The notes under the pieces were generated by a model. It was not told the DNA's origin. It saw nothing but the letters and a program-made list of their open reading frames with translations, and did not search any database. Positions 25,890 to 33,810 of a DNA stretch of 64,000 bases are shown one piece after another (the first letter of the stretch is position 1; each line of letters starts with the position of its first letter). The stretch spans positions 1 to 64,000 of the forward strand of contig NZ_JAKZFT010000004.1 in the NCBI RefSeq assembly GCF_022808985.1, read 5' to 3'. Source of the DNA: Geotalea sp. SG265 (GTDB taxonomy: Bacteria; Desulfobacterota; Desulfuromonadia; Geobacterales; Geobacteraceae). A program made the position numbers and the translations under genes.

Positions 25890-27050
25890 TCATAAAGCTC
25901 TCAATGCCTCAGTCGGATCCATCTTACTGGCATGCAGCGCAGGATAAAGGCTTGCCACAAGACCCAGTATCACTGCCAAGCCGATTGAGCCGACAGCTAC
26001 AGTTGCATCCCACACCAGGTGTGCATTCTTGGTTTCAGCCATGAATGGAAGTGCCAGTTTAGCTCCTCCCATGCCTGCTGCATATCCCAATACCCCGGCC
26101 AGTAAGCTGACCAGGGCCGCTTCCAGCAAGATAATGCGCATAATATGGCTCTTGCGGAAGCCAATCGCCCTGAAGACGCCGATCTCCGTGGTGCGCTCGT
26201 TGACGCTCCCCATCATGGTGACGAAGACGATCAGCGAACCGATAAAAACGACCACCCCGGCCATGGCATAGGAGAAGCGCTTGAACTGGTCCAAGGCCTT
26301 GAGCCGCCCTTCCACCACCTGCTGGATTGCCGACACCTTCGCTTCGGGCAGCTTTTCGGCAATCTGGGTCACCATGTCACCGATGGGACAGCCGGAACAA
26401 AGGGCCGCCACCTCTGCCAGGGTGATCTTCCCTTCCTTGCCGAGAATCTTCTGGGCCATCGGCAGGGATGCGAAGACGAGAGCGTCGTCCTGGGAGCCGG
26501 TCTGATCCAGGACGCCGGCGACCGTAAAGCTCTCCCCCTTGATCCGGATGCTTTCGCCGGAGCTCACATTAAGCACCTTGGAAGCATCGCTTCCCAGCAG
26601 CACCTCATTATCCGCCTTGGGTGCGTCGCCAAAGATCTGCCACCACTGCTTCATTTTCAATTCGCTGGCGAAGTCTACCCCGACCAGCAGGACATCGTGA
26701 CTGCCGACCTTGACTCCTCCCAACACCTTGGGGGCAATGGCGGAGATATTCTTGCTGTTCCGGATGGTCCTGATCTTTGCCAGGTCCTCTTCCCGTATCT
26801 CCCGCTGATCGAAGGTGACCCCTCCCAGGCTGATGCCGCCGTAATTCATGGACAGGCCGTTACTCTGGGGAGTAACCAGGATGTTGGCACCGAATTCATC
26901 CATCTTCCGCTCGATGTCGCTGGACATGGAGCGGGTCAGGGTGACGAGGGTGACGATGGTGGCGATTCCCACCATCAGGCCGATGGTGAGAAAAGCCATT
27001 TTCGTCTTACGTCGCTTCAGGTTGTTGATGGAAATGGTATGGAGTTTCAT
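25890..27050 (-). CDS. FtsX/MacB-type ABC transporter permease
   Basis: A 386-residue permease with the type VII ABC layout: one N-terminal helix (residues about 17-40), a large periplasmic domain (about 45-265), then three C-terminal helices (about 270-375) ending in DPTEALRAL. The periplasmic domain contains a CSGCP motif (EVAALCSGCPIGD), unusual for plain MacB and suggestive of redox or metal binding. It ends 20 bp after the DUF2318 gene begins its downstream spacing, so both are co-transcribed. A role in metal or envelope traffic is inferred from neighbours. Confidence 0.9.
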   Translation of the reverse strand: MKLHTISINNLKRRKTKMAFLTIGLMVGIATIVTLVTLTRSMSSDIERKMDEFGANILVTPQSNGLSMNYGGISLGGVTFDQREIREEDLAKIRTIRNSKNISAIAPKVLGGVKVGSHDVLLVGVDFASELKMKQWWQIFGDAPKADNEVLLGSDASKVLNVSSGESIRIKGESFTVAGVLDQTGSQDDALVFASLPMAQKILGKEGKITLAEVAALCSGCPIGDMVTQIAEKLPEAKVSAIQQVVEGRLKALDQFKRFSYAMAGVVVFIGSLIVFVTMMGSVNERTTEIGVFRAIGFRKSHIMRIILLEAALVSLLAGVLGYAAGMGGAKLALPFMAETKNAHLVWDATVAVGSIGLAVILGLVASLYPALHASKMDPTEALRAL

Positions 27051-27070
27051 ATTCCTTCCCGCTTAACTTG

Positions 27071-27553
27071 CTAAAAGTATTTTGCGCCGCTCTGCAGGTC
27101 TCCCGATTTGATAATTACGCTGCCTCCCTGAATGGTGCTGGGGAGGTAGGATGGATTGCAGCCCCCCACCGCGTGTGGACCTATCTTGGCAATGGCGAAG
27201 CGCTGATTGCAGTTCTTGCAGACCATGAAGTCCCCCTTCTGCTCATAGCCCTTCTTCGCCTTGTAACAGACGTCACAGCTGTCGAAGGCGGTATGCAGAG
27301 CACCGTCGGCACCCTTGACGATAAAGAACCCTATATCCTTGCCGCCTTCCTTGATGCGGTAGAAATGGGCCTCGCCGTCGGAAACCTTGGCCACCGGAAT
27401 GGAGACCACCCCGTTGACCGCCTTGACCTTCTCCACCTTGGAAAAGCCCGGGATGTTCAGGGCGAAGACCGTCGCCACCCCCACCAGAATCAATAACCCC
27501 GTAAAAATGCCCAGACGCAGACCTGTACCCATAGTGTTCGTGCCGTGATTCAC
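27071..27553 (-). CDS. DUF2318 membrane-anchored Fe-S-like protein
   Basis: A 160-residue protein with one N-terminal membrane helix (residues about 12-32) and a periplasmic DUF2318 domain. The cysteine motifs are CDVCYKAKKGY, CKNCNQRF and GGCNPSY, as expected for this family. Campylobacter homologues (Cj1660 group) lie with ABC transporter genes next to the p19 iron uptake system. Here it sits between an HMA-domain gene (47 bp upstream) and an FtsX-type permease (20 bp downstream). A role in periplasmic metal reduction or delivery is likely but not shown. Confidence 0.88.
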   Translation of the reverse strand: MNHGTNTMGTGLRLGIFTGLLILVGVATVFALNIPGFSKVEKVKAVNGVVSIPVAKVSDGEAHFYRIKEGGKDIGFFIVKGADGALHTAFDSCDVCYKAKKGYEQKGDFMVCKNCNQRFAIAKIGPHAVGGCNPSYLPSTIQGGSVIIKSGDLQSGAKYF

Positions 27554-27600
27554 CGCTGTCTCCTCCTCATCCCGTTTTTATTGAAGTGCCGCAAGGACTG

Positions 27601-28002
27601 CTAACTGCCGCAGCCCCCCTTGCAGCCCCCTTTTTTCGAGCCTTTCGCTCCGAAATCCCGTCCTGTTACTTTTTTAAAGTCGGCAATGGTCATCTTTTCC
27701 ATCAGCCAGCTCCTGAAGCCGGCGCCGTTAACTGCCGCCGCAAAAGTCTCGGGCTTGGCGGATGCCGAACGATAGCCGACCAGCACCCACCCGCCTGCCA
27801 CGTCAACTTCGACACCGACCGTGCCAGGCAGACGGAGAAGGGCATTCTCGATCTTGCCGGCGCAACTCCCGCAGGTCATGCCCATGGTTTTCAGCACGGC
27901 CACTTCCTCGGGGGGTTGCTTGATCTTGACCTGGAAGGCGAGGTAGACCATCAGGGCGACCACGGCGACAACCAGAAGAATATTAATGATACGTTTTTTC
28001 AT
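27601..28002 (-). CDS. Membrane-anchored heavy-metal-associated (HMA) domain protein
   Basis: A 133-residue protein with an N-terminal membrane helix (residues about 5-24) and an HMA domain (about 35-100) with the metal site GMTCGSCAGKIE. A basic, Cys/Gly-rich tail ends KKGGCKGGCGS. HMA CxxC sites bind Cu(I) or Hg(II); the tail may be a second site. The anchored topology would place the domain in the periplasm. First gene of the operon HMA - DUF2318 - permease - ATPase - M23. The set has no P-type ATPase, so the domain probably passes metal to DUF2318 or the transporter. Confidence 0.85.
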   Translation of the reverse strand: MKKRIINILLVVAVVALMVYLAFQVKIKQPPEEVAVLKTMGMTCGSCAGKIENALLRLPGTVGVEVDVAGGWVLVGYRSASAKPETFAAAVNGAGFRSWLMEKMTIADFKKVTGRDFGAKGSKKGGCKGGCGS

Positions 28003-28188
28003 ATGCCTTTACCTGTCATTGGTTACAGCGACCTGTAGTTGCTTTCCATCGGTATCAGCAATAAGCTTGCCAGCTGCTCTCACGGGTTACAAGACATTGA
28101 AAACAAAGATATTTGTGAGAAAGAGGAGGTGCTTTCGTCCCAGGAATTAGAGAATATCGTGCACCCCTGTTGAATATTCCGCACCCAA
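28003..28188. other. Upstream region of the HMA-DUF2318 operon
   Basis: The 5' region of the minus-strand operon. No gene is visible and no clear promoter was recognised. To its right lie the truncated copy of the dispersed repeat (28189-28293) and the terminator of the acyl-CoA ligase gene. Confidence 0.35.
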
Positions 28189-28293
28189 ATTTCCGGGGAA
28201 GGCAGTCGTGGCATCGGGAGAGGGCGACGAGCTGCAGCGGCGAGCGGACACCCGCCGCACGTGGAACAGAGACAACGGATCTACCGGATGAAC
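28189..28293 (+). repeat. Dispersed repeat, copy 1 (internally deleted)
   Basis: It begins ATTTCCGGGGAAGGCAGTCG and follows the full copies closely through the segment CGGCGAGCGGACACCCGCCG to GTGGAAC. It then jumps to the right border sequence CCGGATGAAC. The right half, including the closing arm CGACTGCC, is missing. Length 105 bp against about 205-209 for the full copies at 37736 and 41761. Confidence 0.8.
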
Positions 28294-28341
28294 AAAAAAG
28301 GGCCGGCACCCCACGCTGTATAAGCAGGGATGCCGGCCCTT
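28294..28341 (-). terminator. Terminator of the acyl-CoA ligase gene
   Basis: A 15-base stem (28298-28312 with 28327-28341, core AAGGGCCGGCA / TGCCGGCCCTT) followed by six T residues on the minus strand. It lies 31 bp past the ligase stop codon. Confidence 0.9.
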
Positions 28342-28371
28342 AGAGACAGACTTCTGGAGCAGATAAACTGG

Positions 28372-30042
28372 CTATACCTTCTCGAACAACCCCGCCAGGG
28401 CATCCTCCTGCACCTGGACCTTCGCCTTGTAGTGGAGCAGTTTTCCCGTAGCGGTCATGGGGAGGGTGTCCACAAACCGGTAGTATCTGGGCCGCTTGTA
28501 ATTGGCCAGCATGGGATGTTGCAGGCAGAATTCGTCCAGCCCCTTGGCGGTTAATGACCCGTCGGACTTTATCACGTAGGCGACCACCATCTGCCCCCAT
28601 TTGGGGTCGGGCATCCCCACCACCAAGCTGTTGATCACCTGGGGATGCTCGTTGAGAACCGCTTCTACCTGGACCGGATGAATGTTTTCGCCGCCGGAGA
28701 TGAACATGTCGTCTTTCCTGCCGACGACGGTCATGAACTCCTCCTCGTTCCAGGTGCAGAGGTCGCCGATGTAGAGCCAGCCCTTGTAATACTTCGCCTT
28801 GGCATCCTCCGGACGGTTGACGTAGGTAAACGAGCACTTGCCCGCCGCCCGGACGATCACCTCCCCCACCTCGTTGCCGTCCTTCGCCACGTGGTCGTCC
28901 GGTTCCGCCAGCCGGTCCGGGTATACTTTTACCACCGCCATGTCGTCGTCGGTGCAGGACCGTCCTGCCGATCCGGCCATCTCCGGCAGGTCGTAGGGGC
29001 GCAGGAAGGTATTCCAGAAGGCTTCCGTGCTGCCATAGCCGTTGAAGATGTTGGGAGTGAGCACCTCCTGAAACCTGATGCAGGCCGCCCGCTCCAGGGG
29101 AGCTCCCATGGTGACGATTCCCTTCAATCGGCTCAGGTCCCGGCGTTTTTTCTGCTGCTCGTCGGCCAGTGCCGACAGTGTGACCGGGGCGCCGATAAGG
29201 AAGCTGAGGCCGTGCTCCTCGGTAAGATTCACCACCGTTGCCGCGTCGAAGTGGCGCAGGGGCACCAGTTCCCCCCCCACGTAAAGGGTGGGATTGGGCC
29301 CCCCGGCATAGAGCCCTCCCCGGTGAAACCAGGGGGTCATGTTCAGGGTCTTGTCCCTGGGGGAGAGGGGAAAATGCATTATGACGTCGTGGGCGCTGAA
29401 GATCTCGTTGATGTTGTTCAGGGGCACCCCCTTGGGGCGTCCCGTCGTGCCCGAGGTGTAGAGGCGTGTCACCTCGTCGTAGATATGGGTGGGACGGGGA
29501 ATGTCCGGATTGGTATGGGGTTGGTCGCGCACGTAGTCCTCGAAGGAGACGGCACCGGCAAAGGGTTTGGCTGTGCCGAAGGTATCGACCATGACCACCG
29601 TTTTCGGCTTATGCTGTGCCGTGTTGAGCGCCTTTTCCGCCGCCTCCCCATCGGCTCCGTCATAGAAAAAGACTTTGGGCTTGCTGTCGTCGATGATTGT
29701 CGCGGTCTCACCGTAGGAGAGGCGAAAGTTGATCGGACAGTTGATGGCGCCGATCTTCTGGGGAGCCAGGTAGATGAAGACCCATTCAGCACAGTTGTAC
29801 AACTGGTACATGACGATGTCGGCCTTGCCGACGCCATCTTTTATAAGGGCATGAGCCAGGCGGTTGCAGTCCTCGTTGAGCGCCCGGTAGGTCCACTGGC
29901 GATTGCGCAGGTAACATGTCAGCGCGGTGCGGTCGGCATAGCGGTGGGTATTCCTGAGAAAGCCGTTGAGATAGGTGAAGTCGTTTTCAAAGGTGTCGCG
30001 GAACATGGAAATATCGTAGGTATAGTGTCTGTCATCCAGCAT
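28372..30042 (-). CDS. Acyl-CoA ligase (AMP-forming)
   Basis: A 556-residue ANL-superfamily enzyme that activates a carboxylic acid to acyl-CoA via an acyl-AMP. Motifs in order: P-loop YTSGTTGRPKGVPL (about 205), GYGSTEAFWN (about 330), YIGDLCTWNEEEF and GRKDDMFISGGENIHP (about 440), and the catalytic Lys region MTATGKLLHYK near the C-terminus. The substrate is not evident; members of this branch take aromatic, cyclic or medium-chain acids. It has its own promoter region, which matches that of the acyl-CoA dehydrogenase operon at 39.1 kb, suggesting shared control and that it supplies that pathway's substrate. Confidence 0.92.
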   Translation of the reverse strand: MLDDRHYTYDISMFRDTFENDFTYLNGFLRNTHRYADRTALTCYLRNRQWTYRALNEDCNRLAHALIKDGVGKADIVMYQLYNCAEWVFIYLAPQKIGAINCPINFRLSYGETATIIDDSKPKVFFYDGADGEAAEKALNTAQHKPKTVVMVDTFGTAKPFAGAVSFEDYVRDQPHTNPDIPRPTHIYDEVTRLYTSGTTGRPKGVPLNNINEIFSAHDVIMHFPLSPRDKTLNMTPWFHRGGLYAGGPNPTLYVGGELVPLRHFDAATVVNLTEEHGLSFLIGAPVTLSALADEQQKKRRDLSRLKGIVTMGAPLERAACIRFQEVLTPNIFNGYGSTEAFWNTFLRPYDLPEMAGSAGRSCTDDDMAVVKVYPDRLAEPDDHVAKDGNEVGEVIVRAAGKCSFTYVNRPEDAKAKYYKGWLYIGDLCTWNEEEFMTVVGRKDDMFISGGENIHPVQVEAVLNEHPQVINSLVVGMPDPKWGQMVVAYVIKSDGSLTAKGLDEFCLQHPMLANYKRPRYYRFVDTLPMTATGKLLHYKAKVQVQEDALAGLFEKV

Positions 30043-30109
30043 GTAATTTCTCCTTTTCAGTGGCAGAGGGGCTGCATGAACGCCTCCAATTTATATAACA
30101 CTTTTTTAC

Positions 30110-30126
30110 TACATTGAGTGTGCCAA
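30110..30126 (-). promoter_or_regulatory. Sigma-54-like (-24/-12) promoter element of the ligase gene
   Basis: On the minus strand TTGGCACACTCAATGTA. The -24 part is a perfect TTGGCAC; the -12 part ATGTA departs from the usual TTGCA. The same 17-base pattern with four substitutions, plus the following run TAAAAAAG-GTTATA, lies at 39167-39183. It is 67-84 bp upstream of the ligase start. Confidence 0.55.
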
Positions 30127-30273
30127 TTTTATTTATTCTATCACCAGTTGCAATAATTTGATTTTAAAGACTTTTCTGGAGAGATATTATCCGATACCAT
30201 GTATTACAAATCACATGTTGTAGCCGCCCAGAGACGATTCACCCTTGTCCCGCCACCAGCGGTCCTCCTCGGG

Positions 30274-30309
30274 TGTAGCCAACGGAAGACATGTTCCCCA
30301 ATGGCTACA
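30274..30309. promoter_or_regulatory. Long-spaced inverted repeat, candidate activator site upstream of the ligase
   Basis: TGTAGCCA and TGGCTACA flank a 20-base spacer (30282-30301) that contains AAGACATGTT. The site lies 148 bp upstream of the ligase -24 element. The equivalent site at 39335-39368 has different arm bases but keeps complementarity and the spacer sequence. A half-site TGTAGCC also occurs at 30219-30225. Confidence 0.55.
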
Positions 30310-30448
30310 TTGCCGGGCGGAGCCGATGCTGCAAACCTCAATGGAGGGATTTGAGAGGCCGGCGGAAGGCGATGCTCAATTAGTTTTGGAAGAAGGAGGC
30401 TGCCGCGATGGTAAAGCTGAAAAAGAAAAGAAAGGTTGAGAATCAGGA

Positions 30449-31444
30449 TCAGCAGGCGAAAGAATTGGCCCTGGTGGCGAGGATGGTGATGATTTCCGGC
30501 ACCAGCCGTTCAAGGACTGCGGTGGAATAGCCCCCCTCCAGGAAGAAACCGGCTTTCCCTCCGCAGTAGTCCCGCGCCGTTTCCTGGATGAGGCGCACCG
30601 CCTGGAGAAAGTGCCGGTCTTCCACGTTCATCACCCCGAAAGGGTCCTGGCAATGGGCATCGAAGCCGGCCCCTACCAAAACGTAGTCCGGCTGGATCTT
30701 GCGGACCGCCTGGCGCAGGTTGTCGCTAAACTGGCGCAGCCATTCGTCCCCCGACGTCTCCAGGGGAAGAGTGATGTTGCAGGTGAAACCCGCCCCCGGC
30801 CCCTGACCGGTTTCATGGACATAACCGGAATGGGGGTAGATATGATCGGGGGTGCCATGGAGGGAGTAGTAAAAGACCGTGGGGTCGTTGTAGTAGATGT
30901 AATCGATGCCGTTGCCGTGATGGACATCGAAATCCACCACGAGAAAATTCGCAGCCGGGTGCCGTTTCCTGATGGTCTCAATGGCCAGGGCGATATGGTT
31001 GACGAAGCAGAACCCCTCGGCGCTCCTTCTGCCAGCATGGTGTCCCGGCGGACGGACCAGGGCAAAGCCGGCGCCGTTCTCCAGCAGAGTCTCCCCCAGG
31101 GCCAGGGCGCAACCAGCGGCGGCAAGCACAGCCCGGAAGGTATCGGGGCAGATATGATTGTCGGGGGTCATGAAAAGGGAGTCCTTCTGTCGGCAGGCTG
31201 CCTCCAGGTCCAGCAGGTACTTCTCTTCATGAACCAGTTGCAGCTGCGCCAAGGTAGCCGGAGGTGGAACCTGAAAGGACACGGGAAGGGAGTCGGGCAA
31301 GGCGGCACATCCCCGCAGAATACTCTCCAGGCGGGCGGGAGTTTCCGGGTGGCCTTCCCCCACTCGGTGCAGGAGGCAGTCGGGATGTGAAAAGAGCGCG
31401 AAGCGCCCCTCTCCCGAGGGAAATCGCTTCTCAAGGCTCCGCAT
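30449..31444 (-). CDS. Histone-deacetylase-family (AcuC-like) deacetylase
   Basis: A 331-residue zinc hydrolase of the class II HDAC/AcuC fold. Visible: RPPGHHAGRRSAEGFCFVNH (active-site His pair), DFDVHHGNGIDYIYYNDPTV (zinc Asp and His), LHGTPDHIYPHSG, and GAGFDAHCQDPFG (second zinc Asp). Known relatives remove acetyl groups from lysines, including acetyl-CoA synthetase in the Acu system, or from small amines. The start at 31444 has TGGAGG at four bases and overlaps the end of the upstream CoA-transferase/GNAT gene by 14 bp, implying coupling. It may reverse acetylation performed by that GNAT domain; this is inference. Confidence 0.88.
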   Translation of the reverse strand: MRSLEKRFPSGEGRFALFSHPDCLLHRVGEGHPETPARLESILRGCAALPDSLPVSFQVPPPATLAQLQLVHEEKYLLDLEAACRQKDSLFMTPDNHICPDTFRAVLAAAGCALALGETLLENGAGFALVRPPGHHAGRRSAEGFCFVNHIALAIETIRKRHPAANFLVVDFDVHHGNGIDYIYYNDPTVFYYSLHGTPDHIYPHSGYVHETGQGPGAGFTCNITLPLETSGDEWLRQFSDNLRQAVRKIQPDYVLVGAGFDAHCQDPFGVMNVEDRHFLQAVRLIQETARDYCGGKAGFFLEGGYSTAVLERLVPEIITILATRANSFAC

Positions 31445-33269
31445 GATCCTCCAGGGTAAGCAGGTAGCGCAGCTCAGAGGGGTCTTCCGCAGGGGCCGCC
31501 GTGAAATAGAACTTTTCGAATACTCGCCGCATGGGGGGGTTGTCGGCACGGACGTTACCGATCAGCACCTTCAGCTTTCTGCTGCGGGCGATCTGGATGA
31601 GCTTCTCCAGGAGCAGGCTGGCAAATCCCTTGTCTCGCATGGATTCATGAACGACGAAGGCCGCTTCCGCCTCTTCTCCCCCGTCCAGTACGTAGTAGCG
31701 CCCCACGGCCAGGATCACCTCCCGGGGGCCCTGGCGCTCCACGATGCACAACGCCATGTCCCTGCTCAGGTCAGTATTCACCAGGCGGTAAGCCTTGGCC
31801 GTACCCATTTTCTTCGGTTCGTTCCGGTAGCGCTGGAAGAGGGTCGCCTTGTCGTGGGAATAGAAAAAGGTCTGCAAGCGCCGCTGGTCCGAAGGGCGCA
31901 GGGGGCGCAGGAAGTAGTCCTCCCCCTTCACAGCCAGCCTGATGACCTCCGTCTCCCCCAGTTCCTTGACCGGTGCCGGTGTATCCCGTTGATAGGCGGG
32001 GACTTTGTAGGATTTCAGCATGTCGTCCAGGAGCTGGTCCCGGAACTTGGGATGGGCGATCTGGATCAGTTCCATGACCCGCTCGCGGATGCTGCGGCCG
32101 CGCAGGGTGGCGATCCCGTATTCGGTCACCACGTAATGCACGTCCCCCCTGGTGGCGCCAACACCCGCGCCGGGGCTGACCACCGGGACGATACGTGAAA
32201 TGGTTCCATTCTGCGCCGTGGAAGGCATGGCGATGATGGGGCGCCCGCCGGGGCTCATGCCCGCACCGCGGATGAAGTCCACCTGACCGCCAAGTCCGCT
32301 GTAGAACTGCCCTGCCACCGAATCGGAGACGATCTGCCCGGTAAGATCAACCTGGGTGGCGCTGGTGATGGAGACCATCTTGCGGTTCTGGGCGATGACC
32401 GAAGGGTTGTTCACATAGGCGGTGCCGTGAAATTCCACGTGGGGATTGTTGTCCACGAAGTCGTAGACCTCCTGGCTGCCGAAACAGAAGGAAGCGACGG
32501 TTTTCCCCTCGTGCAGCCCCTTGAACCGGTTGGTGATGTTGCCGTTCTTGTACAGGTTCAAGAGCCCGTCGCTGAACATTTCCGTGTGGACCCCCAGGTC
32601 GTTGTAGCCGGTCAATCGGCGCAGCACCGCATCGGGGATCTTGCCGATCCCCGCCTGAAGGGTGGAGCCGTCCTCGATGAGGAGGGAGACATACTTGCCG
32701 ATCTGCAGGGTCACCTCGTCCATCTCGAAGGCGGGCACCTGGGGGAGGGGCTGGGAAACTCGCATGAATGCCGCGATCTCGTCCTGATGCAGATAGCATT
32801 GGCCGAAGGTGCGCGGCATTTGGTCGTTGATCTGGGCGATGATGTATTTGGCCGATTTGGCCGCCGCCAGGACGATGTCCACGGCGACCCCGAGGGAGCA
32901 ATAGCCTTGGGCGTCGGGGGGAGTGACCTGGATGAGGGCTACATCCACGGGAAGCACATCTTCCGTGAAAAGCGCCGGAATTTCCGAGAGGAAACAGGGG
33001 GTGTAGTCGGCCCGGCCGGATCGCACGGCGTCCCTGGTTCCCTGGTCGAGAAAGAAGGTATTGACCCGCAGGCTGTGCTCGTATTTTGGATCGGTCCAGG
33101 GGGTCTCGCCGATGGTGAGCAGGTAGACCAGCTCCAGGTCCATGAAGTACCTGGCCGACTCCAGGAAATGTTCGATGAGCGTATGGGGACAGGAGGCTCC
33201 GGAGCCGAGGAAGATGCGATAACCGTTTTTGATGAATCTGGTCCAGGAACTGGCGGTGATTTCTTCCAT
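31431..33269 (-). CDS. Acetyl-CoA hydrolase/transferase fused to a GNAT acetyltransferase
   Basis: A 612-residue bifunctional protein. Residues about 1-440 form a class I CoA-transferase of the acetyl-CoA hydrolase/4-hydroxybutyrate CoA-transferase type. They carry IIAQINDQMPRTFGQ, SGLGGQVDFIRGAGMSPGGR and VVTEYGIATLRGRSIRERV; an acidic residue in VTEYG or the earlier AGIG segment acts in catalysis in relatives. Residues about 455-610 are a GNAT domain (EVILAVGRYYVLDGGEEAEAAF-type core, then MRDKGFASLLLEKLIQIA as the acetyl-CoA loop). Stop overlaps the deacetylase start. The fusion suggests CoA-ester level sensing or acetylation of a pathway enzyme. Confidence 0.92.
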   Translation of the reverse strand: MEEITASSWTRFIKNGYRIFLGSGASCPHTLIEHFLESARYFMDLELVYLLTIGETPWTDPKYEHSLRVNTFFLDQGTRDAVRSGRADYTPCFLSEIPALFTEDVLPVDVALIQVTPPDAQGYCSLGVAVDIVLAAAKSAKYIIAQINDQMPRTFGQCYLHQDEIAAFMRVSQPLPQVPAFEMDEVTLQIGKYVSLLIEDGSTLQAGIGKIPDAVLRRLTGYNDLGVHTEMFSDGLLNLYKNGNITNRFKGLHEGKTVASFCFGSQEVYDFVDNNPHVEFHGTAYVNNPSVIAQNRKMVSITSATQVDLTGQIVSDSVAGQFYSGLGGQVDFIRGAGMSPGGRPIIAMPSTAQNGTISRIVPVVSPGAGVGATRGDVHYVVTEYGIATLRGRSIRERVMELIQIAHPKFRDQLLDDMLKSYKVPAYQRDTPAPVKELGETEVIRLAVKGEDYFLRPLRPSDQRRLQTFFYSHDKATLFQRYRNEPKKMGTAKAYRLVNTDLSRDMALCIVERQGPREVILAVGRYYVLDGGEEAEAAFVVHESMRDKGFASLLLEKLIQIARSRKLKVLIGNVRADNPPMRRVFEKFYFTAAPAEDPSELRYLLTLEDHAEP

Positions 33270-33472
33270 GGCTCCCCCTCATTCTTTCCTTGCCGCATTG
33301 CCTTGCTGACTGGACAGTAATCGACAAAGGGTACGGATGTAAAGGGAATTTAACTGTACAACCAGGATCCTGCCAATGGGGTGAGCCGCCTTGATCAGTT
33401 ACCCCCGGAAGCCGCAATGGGCCTGGGTGGGCGAATTTGATCAGGTTGAGCGCCCCTTGCCGTAAAATCTCT

Positions 33473-33796
33473 TCAGCGGAACTGGTTTTCCCGGTAGACC
33501 TCCCGGGGATCACGATCCGGAAGAGGCCGGGAAACCGGGGAAGGCGCCGGTTCGGCGTCCTCCCCTACCCCCCCTGCCACGGCATCGTAGCCCTTCTTCA
33601 ACAGCTGCCCCCCCAGGGGCACCCCGTGATCGACCGATTCCCGCGGCACCCAGATCTTTTCAGGCGCGCCGGGATAGAGGGTCAGTGTGGGGTTGTTGAT
33701 CTCCACGTATCCCCCGCGATCGGCGACCGCCCGGTTTTCGGCGCATCCGGCAGCAATCAGCAAGAGAAACAGCACTGCAACGCGGTAACCTGTCAT
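33473..33796 (-). CDS. Small lipoprotein
   Basis: A 107-residue protein with a lipoprotein signal (LLLIAAGCAE, Cys near residue 18). The rest is hydrophilic with a Pro-rich stretch (EPAPSPVSRPLPDRDP) and no recognised domain. It starts 14 bp after the porin stop and so shares its transcript. Probably an envelope accessory of the porin; the exact role is unknown. Confidence 0.7.
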   Translation of the reverse strand: MTGYRVAVLFLLLIAAGCAENRAVADRGGYVEINNPTLTLYPGAPEKIWVPRESVDHGVPLGGQLLKKGYDAVAGGVGEDAEPAPSPVSRPLPDRDPREVYRENQFR

Positions 33797-33810
33797 GTAA
33801 TCCCCCCAGG

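Noticed and set aside
28645-30117. Long plus-strand open frame (490 codons) opposite the acyl-CoA ligase
   Set aside because: The ligase has all its family motifs; the antisense product has no domain and no ribosome binding site.
30291-30351. Possible decayed copy of the sigma-54 activator start
   Set aside because: Only about 45 bases resemble 39330-39375, and no downstream activator sequence is left; conserved regulatory DNA explains it better.
30409-30531. 40-codon plus-strand frame with AAGGAGG upstream, beginning MVKLKKKRK
   Set aside because: It runs antisense into the deacetylase 3' end and is very basic and short; it could be a remnant, but a gene is not supported.
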